Source: Natrinema saccharevitans (lineage in GTDB: Archaea; Halobacteriota; Halobacteria; Halobacteriales; Natrialbaceae). Taken from it: a stretch of DNA of 64,000 bases. The position numbers and the translations under genes were made by a program. The stretch covers positions 1,426,001 to 1,490,000 of the forward strand of contig NZ_LWLN01000001.1 in NCBI RefSeq assembly GCF_001953745.1. Direction: 5' to 3'. The notes beneath the pieces are model-generated. The model was given only the letters and a program-made list of their open reading frames with translations. It was not told the origin of the DNA and did not search any database. Each line of letters opens with the position of its first letter. The first letter of the stretch is position 1. This document shows positions 26,198 to 35,045 of the stretch, one piece after another.

Positions 26198-26550
26198 GCT
26201 TCCTCGGCCTCGGTTTCGGCGTCTTCGGCGTCGGTCTCTTCGGCTTCGTCGGCCTCCGCGTCCTCGGTCTCGTCGACCGCTTCGTCAGCGGCGGGCACGT
26301 CGTCTTCGTCGTCGGCTTCCGTCTCGACCTCCTCGGTCTCGTCGGCAGGCGTCTCCTCCTGTGCGGACGGCTTGCCGCGACGACCCTCTTCGGTCCACTC
26401 CAGGTCTCGGGGTTCGCGCCCCATCTTGTAGTTTTTCTCCGCCTTGGAGTCGACGAAGTGAAGCACGGAGCCGTCGTTTTTGACGTACATGATACCCGTG
26501 CCGGGTTCGATCTCTTCGCCCGTGTAGTCGCAGGTTCGTTTCTCGACCAT
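26194..26550 (-). CDS. rpl24e: Ribosomal protein eL24 with long acidic tail
   Basis: Residues 1-60 are a complete eL24 core: [19 protein letters not shown] begins the zinc ribbon, [21 protein letters not shown] ends the core. Only one Cys is visible in the N-terminal zinc-ribbon position (RTCDY), with the rest replaced, as in some halophiles. Residues ~62-118 are almost only Glu, Asp, Ala and Thr. Characterised haloarchaeal eL24 is about 60-66 residues, so the tail roughly doubles it. The start overlaps the rps28e stop (TAATG). Confidence 0.93.
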   Translation of the reverse strand: MVEKRTCDYTGEEIEPGTGIMYVKNDGSVLHFVDSKAEKNYKMGREPRDLEWTEEGRRGKPSAQEETPADETEEVETEADDEDDVPAADEAVDETEDAEADEAEETDAEDAETEAEEA

Positions 26551-26774
26551 TATTGTCCTCCGATGGAGTCGGCCTCGCGGGCGGTCTCGCGAAGCTGGAG
26601 TACGTCCCCTTCGCGGACCGGCCCGAGGCAGTTACGGGTAATGATGCGTCCCTGGTTCTCGCCCTCCTTGATTCGGCATTTGACCTGCATGGCTTCGCCG
26701 TGCATGCCGGTCTTGCCGACGATCTCGATGACCTCGGCGGGCGTGGAGCCGCTTTCTTCCTCTTCAGCACTCAT
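26550..26774 (-). CDS. rps28e: Ribosomal protein eS28
   Basis: This 74-residue protein carries the eS28 OB-fold core: [25 protein letters not shown], then [28 protein letters not shown]. It lies 11 bases after rpl7ae and overlaps rpl24e by one base. The small subunit uses it near the mRNA exit channel. Confidence 0.97.
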   Translation of the reverse strand: MSAEEEESGSTPAEVIEIVGKTGMHGEAMQVKCRIKEGENQGRIITRNCLGPVREGDVLQLRETAREADSIGGQ

Positions 26775-26785
26775 CTCTGATCACC

Positions 26786-27148
26786 TCAGTCGAGGTCCTC
26801 GACCTTGTCGGCGATGTCCTCGACGTCGTCTTCGGCTTCGCCAGTGTCGACGATCGCCGCAGCGGCCGAGCCGACCTCGAGGCCGGCGGCGTGGCCGACG
26901 TCGTCCTGGGTCTCGATGAAGACGACGGGGATGCCCTTCTCCTCGGCCAGGTCGGGCAGGTGCATGACGATCTCCTCGGGGGAGACGTCTTCGGCGACGT
27001 AGACCAGATCGGCGTTGCCGCGCTCGATGGCCTTCGTGGTTTCGTTCGTTCCTTTCTTTACGCGTCCGGTGTCTCGTGCGACCTCGAGCGCCTCGAGGGC
27101 GTCGTCGGCGAGGTCGGCTGGGATGTCGGTATTGACGTAGACTGACAT
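26786..27148 (-). CDS. rpl7ae: Ribosomal protein eL8 (L7Ae), K-turn binder
   Basis: This 120-residue protein has the L7Ae fold with the K-turn recognition segment [30 protein letters not shown] and the loop [15 protein letters not shown]. Besides the large subunit it is a core part of box C/D and H/ACA ribonucleoproteins and archaeal RNase P. It heads the operon. Unlike most genes in this window it has a leader of about 127 bases, which could carry an autoregulatory K-turn. Confidence 0.97.
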   Translation of the reverse strand: MSVYVNTDIPADLADDALEALEVARDTGRVKKGTNETTKAIERGNADLVYVAEDVSPEEIVMHLPDLAEEKGIPVVFIETQDDVGHAAGLEVGSAAAAIVDTGEAEDDVEDIADKVEDLD

Positions 27149-27305
27149 GGTTGTTCACCTCTCCTACACGTGGGCTCGCGCTCCCCTGCCGTCCGGGCAC
27201 TGGGTACCCGTGCCGGGCCGATCCCGGCGGAAGTCCTGTGAAGCTAGGAGCATCATCAACCCCGCGTAGGGTGTACACTCGAATAGCGTTGCCCCCCTTA
27301 AAAGC
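27149..27305 (-). promoter_or_regulatory. Promoter and ~127 base leader of the rpl7ae operon
   Basis: The TATA box CTTTTAAGG (27297-27305, minus strand) predicts transcription from about 27275, so the leader is near 127 bases. It holds the inverted repeat CCCGGCAC...GTGCCCGG around 27212-27235 and the sequence GTTGATGATGC, which resembles a box C or K-turn purine-rich strand (TGATGA). AGGAGAGGTG before the ATG is the ribosome binding site. Confidence 0.5.
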
Positions 27306-27437
27306 GTGTTCAAACGGCTGGCGAAGTGAGACTCCCCCGCACGGACGGGGCCGGTTCGGGCCGACTTCGAGTCCGATATCTGATCGGATAGCGCGGTCGC
27401 GTTCTCCCGGCCGATCGGAACGGTTCCCGCGGGGGGA

Positions 27438-29036
27438 CTACCTGAACGCGGCTTTCGCAGCGTCGACGAGAACCTCGGGTTCGTACTGGTGCGTACTCAC
27501 CGGGGGCACCTCCCGATCTACGTCGAGTTGGTCGTAGACGGCTCTCATCGCGGACCGAACCGAATACTCGACGGTGAACACCACGTCCCGGGGCTGCTCC
27601 GCGAACTGGCCGATGAACGCGAGGTTGTTCGATCCCGGTGGGACGACGTCCGGCCGATCGCCGGACGTCCGCGGCATGAAGTGACTCGTGATAAACGGCA
27701 TGGTACAGGGGATACAGTTCGCGTCCTCGAGAACCGAGGGGAGTTCGTCGAGGTAGCCGAGGTGGTAACACAGTTCCTCGAGGATCTCCTTCCCGGTGCA
27801 GTTTTCCATCTTCTTCTCGACGTAGTTCCCCTCCTCCTCGGGGAACAGGCCGTACCCCCAAAAGACCTTCACGTCGTCGGGCTGGTTCGCGAAGTGAGGC
27901 TGGGCAGCGACGACGATGGACATCAGCCAGTTCGACTCGGTGAAGGTGATCAATCCGTTCCCGGGCGCTTCGCCGGTGACCTCGACGATGTGTTCGAGCA
28001 GGTCCGGCTCGTCGAGCGTGACGGTGTAGGACGGCCACTTCGTCTCCGGGACGTGATCGGCAAACACCGACGGCGTCCCGAACTCGGGGTTGTCCGCGAC
28101 GATGTTCTTCCACAGTTCGAAGGAGGCCCCAGTCGTGTTCAGATCCGGCGCTTCGGCCATCGACCCCAGATCCGAGCCGTCGGTCATCGACCCGTTGGTC
28201 ACGAAGACGAGATCCGTCGGCTCGACGTCGATCGTCTCGGCCGCACCGTCGGTCTCGTAGTGGATCGTTTCGACGGTCTTGCCGTCCCGGCCGGGAACGA
28301 TATCCATGTCCGTCACTTCACAGCCGCCCCGGAACTCGACGCCGTGGTCTTCCAGCCACCGCCGAATCGGTCGGACCATCGAGTCGTACTGGTTGTACTT
28401 GGTCCGGTGGATGCCCTCCATGGTGTTCAACCGGGGGAACTCGTGCATGAAGCGGTGCATGTATCGGCGCATCTCCGCGACGCTGTGCCAGGGCTGGAAG
28501 GCAAACGTCGTCGCCCAGATGTACCAGAACGTCGTCTCGAAAAAGGAGTCGGAAAACCACTCCTCGATCCGCGTGTCGCCGAGTTGCTCCTCGGGCGTCA
28601 GGACCAGTTGGAGCAAGGAGAGCCGATGCTCCATCTCCAACCCGTACGACGAGACGTCGAGGACCTCCTGCTCGTCGCCCACCAACCGAGCGACGGCGTA
28701 CGTCTGATGGTCCTCGTTGAAATCGTCCATGACGTCCTTGACCGATCGCTCGCGGTCCTCGAGCGACGGAATCGTCTCGAGCAGGTCCCACGTACACTCG
28801 TACGTCGGGAAGTTGAGCATTCGGCCGCCCCGAATGACGTACCCCTCCTCGGGCGAGCCGGCTCCGTCGAGCGCCCCGCCCATCACGTCGAGTTTCTCCA
28901 GGACGTGGACGTTCTCGCCCGGCAGTTCGCTGTCACGGACGAGGAACGCGGCTCCGGCGAGGGATGCGATCCCCCCGCCGACGAAGTACGCTTCCCGTTC
29001 CGATCCGTCCTGTCGCTGGGTCCGCTCGTTACTCAT
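27438..29036 (-). CDS. ohyA: Oleate hydratase (MCRA family)
   Basis: This 532-residue flavoprotein has FVGGGIASLAGAAFLVRD at residues 18-35 (FAD-binding GxGxxG variant). GGRMLNFPTYECTWDLL near 70 carries the conserved acidic catalytic loop region. FWYIWATTFAFQPWHS, HRTKYNQYDSMVRPI and FTVEYSVRSAM at the end are family hallmarks. Oleate hydratases add water to cis-9 double bonds of free fatty acids, with FAD in a structural or reduced role. Archaeal membranes use isoprenoid ethers, so the natural substrate may be external fatty acids from dead cells or detergents. It stands alone upstream of the L7Ae operon on the same strand. Confidence 0.92.
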   Translation of the reverse strand: MSNERTQRQDGSEREAYFVGGGIASLAGAAFLVRDSELPGENVHVLEKLDVMGGALDGAGSPEEGYVIRGGRMLNFPTYECTWDLLETIPSLEDRERSVKDVMDDFNEDHQTYAVARLVGDEQEVLDVSSYGLEMEHRLSLLQLVLTPEEQLGDTRIEEWFSDSFFETTFWYIWATTFAFQPWHSVAEMRRYMHRFMHEFPRLNTMEGIHRTKYNQYDSMVRPIRRWLEDHGVEFRGGCEVTDMDIVPGRDGKTVETIHYETDGAAETIDVEPTDLVFVTNGSMTDGSDLGSMAEAPDLNTTGASFELWKNIVADNPEFGTPSVFADHVPETKWPSYTVTLDEPDLLEHIVEVTGEAPGNGLITFTESNWLMSIVVAAQPHFANQPDDVKVFWGYGLFPEEEGNYVEKKMENCTGKEILEELCYHLGYLDELPSVLEDANCIPCTMPFITSHFMPRTSGDRPDVVPPGSNNLAFIGQFAEQPRDVVFTVEYSVRSAMRAVYDQLDVDREVPPVSTHQYEPEVLVDAAKAAFR

Positions 29037-29340
29037 GTGAAATACCCTCCGTGTTCCTGATCGCCGTCCCGGTTCGCCGGCGTGACCGGTTCGAAGCCGT
29101 GTTGCCGTACATGTTCAACCACGATTGGATGTTTGACACGAGTGGTATTGAAAGTCCACAGCAGTTCTCACGGCATGGCAACGATAAACTAGTTATATGT
29201 TTTCAGAAATTGACATTCCGACCGGACACGATTCGACGGACTCGGCGGGAGCCGCCACATCGCCCCCGAGGCGGGACCCGGGCTCGGTGTCCGTTACGAT
29301 GGCCGCCGTTGCGATCGACGACGGTTCCCGCATGAGAGAG
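29037..29340. other. Intergenic region before ohyA and tmcA
   Basis: The gap separates the divergent ohyA and tmcA genes. The part at 29100-29220 is AT-richer, with several TATA-like runs (for example AACTAGTTATATG near 29188-29200). GGAGGGTATTCAC precedes the ohyA ATG on the minus strand, a likely ribosome binding site, so ohyA probably has a leader. No small gene is evident. Confidence 0.35.
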
Positions 29341-29349
29341 TAATTATAC
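29341..29349 (+). promoter_or_regulatory. TATA box of tmcA
   Basis: TAATTATAC is centred about 26 bases before the tmcA ATG at 29371, in agreement with leaderless initiation. Confidence 0.6.
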
Positions 29350-29370
29350 CGGCACACACGAAGCGGGCGT

Positions 29371-31632
29371 ATGAACGCGGACGCGGACGTCGTTACGCTC
29401 GCGCGAACACTCCGTGCGGAAGCCGAGCGCGCCAACGAGCGCCGGGTGCTGGTCCTCGCGGGGAGCCGCGAGCGCGGGTACGATCGACTCGAGTCGGTCC
29501 TCGACACCCTTTCGGTTCCGATCACGGCGACGACGCTGGTCGGGCCCGCCGACCGGCTTCGCTGCGAGCAGCTTCCTCAGGCCAACGCGGGCGAGTTGCT
29601 GGGAACGACGCGAGACGTGATCGCCGTCGACGCCCACGACGAACTCCGGCCCAACGCCGTCGGGAAGGTCGTCGGCGCGGTCGACGGCGGCGGCCTCCTC
29701 GTCTTGCTCGTCCCGCCGCTCGAGGCGTGGCCGGACCGACGCGACGGGTTCGACGACTCGCTGGCCGTTCCGCCGTTCGAACTGGCCGACGTCACCGGCC
29801 GATTCCGACGGCGGTTCGTCGGGACGTTGCGGGCCCACCGCGGTATCGCCATCGTCGACCTCGAGTCGGAGCGGATCGAGGCCGACGGCCTGACCCAGCC
29901 GGCCCCGCGGCTGCCGACGGCCGATCCCGCGCCACCGCCGGATCGTCGGTTCCCGGCCGCCGCCTACGAGGCCTGCTTGACTGGCGATCAGAGCGACGCC
30001 GTCGCTGCCCTCGAGTCGCTCGCCGAGGCCGATCGGGCCGTCGTCCTCGAGGCCGACCGGGGGCGGGGGAAATCCAGCGCGGCGGGGCTCGCCGCGGGTG
30101 CGTTCGCCGCCGACGGCGAGGACGTCCTCGTGACCGCCCCTGCGTCCCGGAACGCAGCGGAACTGTTCGACCGCGCCGGCGAACTCTGCCGGACGCTCGA
30201 GGGCGACGACACGACGGTCGAGTCCCGCCGGATCGAGACGAGCGCGGGCGGTTCAGTCCGGTTCCGCGAGCCGACTGCCGCCGCGGACGCGATCGACGCG
30301 GCCGATATCGTCCTCGTCGACGAGGCCGCCGCGCTCCCCGTGGGGACCCTCGAGTCGCTGCTGGCCGCCGATCGGGTCGCGTTCGCGACGACGATCCACG
30401 GCTACGAGGGGGCCGGCAGGGGTTTCTCGGTCCGGTTCCGGGACCGGCTGGCCGAAAGCGACCACGAGGTGACCGACTGCCGGCTCGTCGAGCCGATCCG
30501 GTACGCCGGGGGCGACCCCGTCGAGGTGTGGGCCTTCCGCGCGTTGCTGCTCGACGCCCGGCCGCCGATCGAGCCGCTGGTCGCCGACGCCGACCCCGAC
30601 TCCGTCGACTATCGCCGGCTCGATCCCGACGACCTCCTCGCGGACGAGCGTCTGCTCCGGGAGGCGTTCGGCCTGCTCGTCCTCGCCCATTACCGGACCG
30701 AGCCCAACGACCTCGCGCGCCTGCTCGACGCGCCCAACCTCGAGGCCCGCGCGCTGGTACGGGACGGCCACGTCGTCAGCGTCGCCCTGCTCGCCCGGGA
30801 GGGAAACCTGCCGCCCGACAGCCGCGCGATGATGTACGAGGGCGGCCGGATCCGGGGCAACATGCTGCCGGACGTGCTGACCAGCCAGCTGCGCGACGAG
30901 GCGGCCGGCGAGCCCGCGGGCCTGCGGGTCGTCCGCATCGCGACCCACCACGCGGCCCGCTCGCAGGGGCTGGGCTCGCTGTTGCTCGAGCGCGTTCGCG
31001 AGGAGTTCCGGGACGCCGCCGACTGGCTCGGCACCGGCTTCGGCGCGACCCCCGGCCTGCTCGCGTTCTGGCGGGAAAACGGCTATCGGACGGTCCACGT
31101 CTCGACGACCCGCAACGACTCGAGCGGCGAGTACTCCGCGCTCATGCTCGCGCCGACGACGGCCGCGGGCCGGCGGCTCCGCGACCGCCACGCCGAGTGG
31201 TTCGCCGACCGGTTCGGGGCCCTTTGTTCGGACTCGCTCGACGACCTCGCGCCCGACGTGGCCCGGGCGGTTCTCCGGAGCGTCGACGCCAACGCCGCGC
31301 CGTCGCTCTCGCTGTCCGATCACGAGTGGCGGGTCGTCGCCGGGGCCGCCTACGGGCCGGGGCTGTTCGACGTCGACCCCGGACCCTTCCGCGACCTCGT
31401 CGTCCGATACCTCGTCGACGACCCCGACGACGTCGACCTGACCGCCCGCGAGGAGCGGCTGCTCGTCCTGCGAGCCCTGCAGGCCCGGGACTGGGAGTCC
31501 GTCGCCGACTGCCTCGAGTACCACTCTCCCGGCCAGTGTATGCGCGCGCTGGGCGATGCGTTCTGCCCGCTGGTGGATCGCTACGGAGCCGACGCGGCGA
31601 TCGAGGTCCGGGAGCGGTTCGCCGGCGAGTGA
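29371..31632 (+). CDS. tmcA: tRNA(Met) cytidine acetyltransferase
   Basis: This 753-residue protein has the TmcA layout. Residues 1-165 are a DUF1726-like domain. An RNA-helicase-like ATPase follows, with Walker A EADRGRGKSSAAG (about 228-240) and Walker B VLVDEAAALP. A GNAT acetyltransferase domain has RIATHHAARSQGLGSLLLERV (about 526-546). The C-terminal tRNA-binding tail completes it. It uses acetyl-CoA and ATP to make N4-acetylcytidine at the wobble base of elongator tRNA-Met; archaeal homologues may also acetylate other RNAs. It stands alone and is followed by repeat core copy 2. Confidence 0.95.
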   Translation: MNADADVVTLARTLRAEAERANERRVLVLAGSRERGYDRLESVLDTLSVPITATTLVGPADRLRCEQLPQANAGELLGTTRDVIAVDAHDELRPNAVGKVVGAVDGGGLLVLLVPPLEAWPDRRDGFDDSLAVPPFELADVTGRFRRRFVGTLRAHRGIAIVDLESERIEADGLTQPAPRLPTADPAPPPDRRFPAAAYEACLTGDQSDAVAALESLAEADRAVVLEADRGRGKSSAAGLAAGAFAADGEDVLVTAPASRNAAELFDRAGELCRTLEGDDTTVESRRIETSAGGSVRFREPTAAADAIDAADIVLVDEAAALPVGTLESLLAADRVAFATTIHGYEGAGRGFSVRFRDRLAESDHEVTDCRLVEPIRYAGGDPVEVWAFRALLLDARPPIEPLVADADPDSVDYRRLDPDDLLADERLLREAFGLLVLAHYRTEPNDLARLLDAPNLEARALVRDGHVVSVALLAREGNLPPDSRAMMYEGGRIRGNMLPDVLTSQLRDEAAGEPAGLRVVRIATHHAARSQGLGSLLLERVREEFRDAADWLGTGFGATPGLLAFWRENGYRTVHVSTTRNDSSGEYSALMLAPTTAAGRRLRDRHAEWFADRFGALCSDSLDDLAPDVARAVLRSVDANAAPSLSLSDHEWRVVAGAAYGPGLFDVDPGPFRDLVVRYLVDDPDDVDLTAREERLLVLRALQARDWESVADCLEYHSPGQCMRALGDAFCPLVDRYGADAAIEVRERFAGE

Positions 31633-31660
31633 CCTCATATCCGACTGAACGGAGGGAGGG

Positions 31661-31710
31661 AATCGGCTGGGGAGGGCGTGGCAATTCCGTGTTGCCACGG
31701 TAGCACAACG
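31661..31710 (+). repeat. Conserved CGGCTGGGGAGG core element, copy 2
   Basis: AATCGGCTGGGGAGGGCGTGG is followed by a perfect hairpin: CGTGGCAA pairs with TTGCCACG around the loop TTCCGTG. GTAGCACAACG ends it. The copy lies 29 bases after the tmcA stop and lacks an upstream hairpin array. Confidence 0.75.
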
Positions 31711-31767
31711 CTATCTTCCGTTCCGACCTCGAGTTAGATCCGCCGATTCACAGTTCGTCAAAGACGC

Positions 31768-32502
31768 TCAGAACAGCCGCCGACGCAGCCCTTCCGGGGC
31801 CAGATCCAGCACCCACGCGAGCAGCCGCCAGCGCCGCGTCACGTAGGCGTGGGTCCGCTCTTTCTCGATCGCTCGAGCGATCTGGTTCGCCGCCGTTTCG
31901 GGCGAACACTCCCAGAAGCCGCCCAGCGAAAGCTTGGTGTCGACGAACCCCGGCTCGATGGTCGTGATCGCCACGTCAGTGTCGCGATCTGCCTCCCGAT
32001 AGCGGAGCCCCTCCAGATACGTCGAGACGTAGGCCTTGGAGGCGCTGTACGCCGGCGCGTCGTCGTTACCGATGTGGGCCGCCACGGACGAGATACCCAC
32101 GAGGTGGCCGTCAGATTCGCTCGCGTGATCGGGATTCGACTCGAAGTACTCCATCGCGGCCGTCGCCAGCGCGGTGAACCCGCGGACGTTGACGTCGACG
32201 GTTTGCCGTTCGGGCGCCCACTCGAGGTCGCGGTTGACCGGCGCGACGCCGGCGCTCAAGACGACCAGATCGACCGACGGCATGGCTTCGGCGAGTTCGA
32301 AAAAGCCCTGGCGGGCGTCCGCGGTGTCGGTGACGTCCATCGTCGCGACGTAGGACGTGGTCGGCAGTTCGGCGCCGATCCGCCGCATCCGTTCGGTCCG
32401 CCGGGCGGCCATCCCGATCTCGTAGCCGTCGGCCGCTAGCCGCCGGGAAAGCGCTTCGCCGATCCCCGACGACGCGCCGACGACGATGGCACCGTTAGTC
32501 AT
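31768..32502 (-). CDS. Short-chain dehydrogenase/reductase
   Basis: The ATG at 32502 gives 244 residues with VVGASSGIGEALSRRLA (cofactor-binding TGxxxGxG variant) near the start, AARRTERM (NADP-type Arg after strand 2), the SDR NAG-position reading LSAGVAP, GISSVAAHIG and the catalytic YSASKAYV (YxxxK) near 150. It is a classical SDR of the NADP-preferring type with unknown substrate. A weak TATA-like CATTACGG about 30 bases upstream supports this start over 32520. Confidence 0.88.
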   Translation of the reverse strand: MTNGAIVVGASSGIGEALSRRLAADGYEIGMAARRTERMRRIGAELPTTSYVATMDVTDTADARQGFFELAEAMPSVDLVVLSAGVAPVNRDLEWAPERQTVDVNVRGFTALATAAMEYFESNPDHASESDGHLVGISSVAAHIGNDDAPAYSASKAYVSTYLEGLRYREADRDTDVAITTIEPGFVDTKLSLGGFWECSPETAANQIARAIEKERTHAYVTRRWRLLAWVLDLAPEGLRRRLF

Positions 32503-32641
32503 GCGTGAACGTTCCGTCACTGGACCGTAATGGTGTCGGGTCCGTCCGGGGCGCTCGGCCCGGACCGATCGTCTGGCAGTATCAGTCTGTGTGACGGGAG
32601 ACTCCTTATTTACCGTTCACACTGGAAGTACGGACACCCGG

Positions 32642-34441
32642 ATGGCACCGTTGACGACTGGTGCGTTACTGGTCTTTCTGATCATCGCCGTCGCGCTCGT
32701 GTTGTTCGTCACCGAGCCGGTCTCCATCGACGTCACGGCGCTCGGGATCATGGTGAGCCTGATGCTACTCGGCCCGTGGACGGGCGTCTCACCGAGCGAC
32801 GGCGTCGCCGGGTTCTCCAACCCCGCGACGATCACGATCCTCGCGATGATGATCCTGAGCGAGGGCGTTCGTCGAACCGGGGTCATTCAGCGCCTCCAGC
32901 AGACCGTCGCCTCCTACACCGGCACGGACGAACACAAGCAACTCGGCGCGACGATCGGCATCGTCGGGCCGCTGTCGGGGCTGATCAACAACACGGCGGC
33001 GGTCGCCGTACTGATGCCGATGGTCAACGACCTCGCCCACGAGAACGGGACCTCCCCCTCGAAGCTCCTCTTGCCCCTATCGTACGCCTCGATGTTCGGC
33101 GGGATGCTCACCCTCATCGGCACGTCGACGAACCTCGTCGCGAGCAGCCTCTCCGCGGAGTACCTCGGCCGCCCCTTCTCGATGTTCGAGTTCACCCACC
33201 TCGGCGTCGTCGTGTTCGCCGTCGGCTCGGCGTACCTGCTTACCGTCGGCTACTGGCTCACCCCGTCACACGTGACGGCACGAAGCGAGCGGGAGACGGC
33301 GACGAAAGAGGAGTACCTCACGGAACTCGTCGTCCGAACGGGCTCGCCGCTGGTCGGCGTCACGCTTCGGGACGCGCTCGAGGAAGTCAGTTTCGAGACC
33401 GACGTCACCCAACTCGTTCGGGGCGATCGGTACACCTCGAACCCCGCGCTGTCGACGACCGTCGAACCCGACGACATCTACACGGTGCGGCTCACCGACG
33501 ACGCGCTCCAGACGTTGCTCGACGTCGACGGGATCGACCTGGTTCCCGGCGTGACGACCGAAACGGACCTCGAGACGCTCGCCCCGGGACAGACGCTCGT
33601 CGAGATCGTCCTGACGGCGGGCTCGGACCTGATCGGCGAGACGATCGACTCGGCGGGCTTTTCGGATACCTACCAGGCGCGAGTCCTCGCCGTTCGACGC
33701 GGCGGCAAGATCACGCACGAACGGCTGACCGAGTTCACGTTCCGGCCGGGCGACGCGCTCCTCGTCGAGTCCGAGGCCGAAACGGTCGACCGGCTGGCCG
33801 ACAATCCGAACGTCATCGTCGCCGGCGACCTCGCGCTCCAGCAGTTTCGGCGGTCGAAACTCCCGCTCGCCGTCGGCGTCGTCCTCGCCGTCGTGGGACT
33901 GGCAGCGACCGGACTGGTGCCGATCATGGTCTCGGCGCTGGCCGGCGTCGTCGTCATGCTGGCCGCGGGCGTCCTCAAACCCGCCGAGGCCTACGAGGCC
34001 GTCCAGTGGGACATTATCTTTCTGCTCGCCGGCGTCATCCCGCTCGGAAACGCGATGGCCGAGACCGGCGGTGCAGACGTCCTCGGCGCGCTCGTCGTCT
34101 CGAGCGCGGACTTCCTCCCTGCAATTGCCGTCCTCGGCGTCTTCTACCTGCTGACGGCCCTGATGACCAACGTCGTCAGCAATCAGGCCAGCGTCGTGTT
34201 ACTCGTCCCGGTGGCCATCGACGTGGCCTCGAGGCTCGACGCGAACCCCGTCGCGTTCGTCCTCGCGGTGACCTTCGCCGCCAGTACGGCCTTCATGACG
34301 CCCGTCGGCTACCAGACCAACCTCTTCGTATACGGTCCGGGAAAGTACCAGTTTCGGGACTTCGTCCGTGTGGGTGGCCCGCTCCAGTTACTGCTGGCGC
34401 TCGTCACGACGGTCGGGATCGCGACGTTCTGGGGGGTCTAA
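32642..34441 (+). CDS. SLC13-type permease with two TrkA-C domains
   Basis: This 599-residue protein begins PLTTGALLVFLIIAVALVLF. The first half has transporter helices with TSTNLVASSL in a re-entrant loop. Two RCK_C/TrkA-C domains (about residues 205-290 and 295-385, each starting TGSPLVGVTLRD or AGSDLIGETIDS) interrupt the fold. The second half repeats the transporter motif with MTNVVSNQASVVLLVP and TPVGYQTNLFVYGPG. This is the layout of YbiR/SLC13 anion:Na+ symporters. The substrate (sulfate, dicarboxylate or citrate) is unknown. The ATG at 32642 follows a CTTATTTACC box. Confidence 0.9.
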   Translation: MAPLTTGALLVFLIIAVALVLFVTEPVSIDVTALGIMVSLMLLGPWTGVSPSDGVAGFSNPATITILAMMILSEGVRRTGVIQRLQQTVASYTGTDEHKQLGATIGIVGPLSGLINNTAAVAVLMPMVNDLAHENGTSPSKLLLPLSYASMFGGMLTLIGTSTNLVASSLSAEYLGRPFSMFEFTHLGVVVFAVGSAYLLTVGYWLTPSHVTARSERETATKEEYLTELVVRTGSPLVGVTLRDALEEVSFETDVTQLVRGDRYTSNPALSTTVEPDDIYTVRLTDDALQTLLDVDGIDLVPGVTTETDLETLAPGQTLVEIVLTAGSDLIGETIDSAGFSDTYQARVLAVRRGGKITHERLTEFTFRPGDALLVESEAETVDRLADNPNVIVAGDLALQQFRRSKLPLAVGVVLAVVGLAATGLVPIMVSALAGVVVMLAAGVLKPAEAYEAVQWDIIFLLAGVIPLGNAMAETGGADVLGALVVSSADFLPAIAVLGVFYLLTALMTNVVSNQASVVLLVPVAIDVASRLDANPVAFVLAVTFAASTAFMTPVGYQTNLFVYGPGKYQFRDFVRVGGPLQLLLALVTTVGIATFWGV

Positions 34442-34515
34442 CCGCGACCCGCGTCGACCGACCGGCGCGAAACCGCCGGCGGTACGGCTTTGACGCTCGC
34501 GGCCCTCTGAGCAGT

Positions 34516-35001
34516 ATGGTCGACGTAGTGCTGGTCCTCGCGATCGCGTTGCTCGCGGGTGCGATCGTCGGCGCGGCCGTCCCGATGGTACCGAGCGGCT
34601 TCCTCTCGCTGGCCGGCCTCGGCGTCTACTGGTGGGGTGCCGAATCGGCTGCGATTAGCGCCGTCACCGTCGCCGTCCTCGCCGCTATCGCCGTCGTCAC
34701 CGCGCTCGTCGAGTTCTTCGGCGGCTCGATCGCTGCCCGAGCCGGCGGCGCGTCGTGGCTGACCACCGCCGTCGCCGCTGTCGTCGGAATCGCGCTCATG
34801 CTCGTCACCGGCCCGGTGGGACTGCTGGCGGGTCTCTTCGGCACCGTCTTCGTCCTCGAGTTCGTCCGCGGCGAGGAACTCGAGGGCAGCGCCCGGTTGG
34901 CGGTCTACACGACCGTCGGAATCCTCGCGTCGACGGCAGTTCAGGTCCTGCTGACGGCCACGATCCTGCTCGGTTTTCTCGTGGCCGTCTTCCTGCTGTG
35001 A
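34516..35001 (+). CDS. DUF456 family membrane protein
   Basis: This 161-residue protein is almost entirely hydrophobic. It has about five segments and the DUF456 glycine motifs GAIVGAAVPMVPSGFLSLAGLGVYWW and then EFFGGSIAARAGGAS and TGPVGLLAGLFGTVFVLEF. The repeated GP-G-LAG pattern may form a re-entrant loop. Function is unknown. Confidence 0.8.
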   Translation: MVDVVLVLAIALLAGAIVGAAVPMVPSGFLSLAGLGVYWWGAESAAISAVTVAVLAAIAVVTALVEFFGGSIAARAGGASWLTTAVAAVVGIALMLVTGPVGLLAGLFGTVFVLEFVRGEELEGSARLAVYTTVGILASTAVQVLLTATILLGFLVAVFLL

Positions 35002-35045
35002 CCCGCGGGAAACACTGAAGTCGTGGGTGTGGTTGACACAAGACG

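Noticed and set aside
27149-27275. Box C/D guide RNA in the rpl7ae leader
   Set aside because: TGATGA is present, but no clear box D pair or guide region at the correct spacing is visible.
29727-31703. 658-codon Arg/Pro-rich frame
   Set aside because: It overlaps tmcA in another frame on the same strand; low-complexity Arg content marks it as a shadow.
32530-35001. 823-codon frame ending in the DUF456 protein
   Set aside because: The first ~660 residues are an Arg-rich shadow of the SLC13-type gene; the real start is at 34516.
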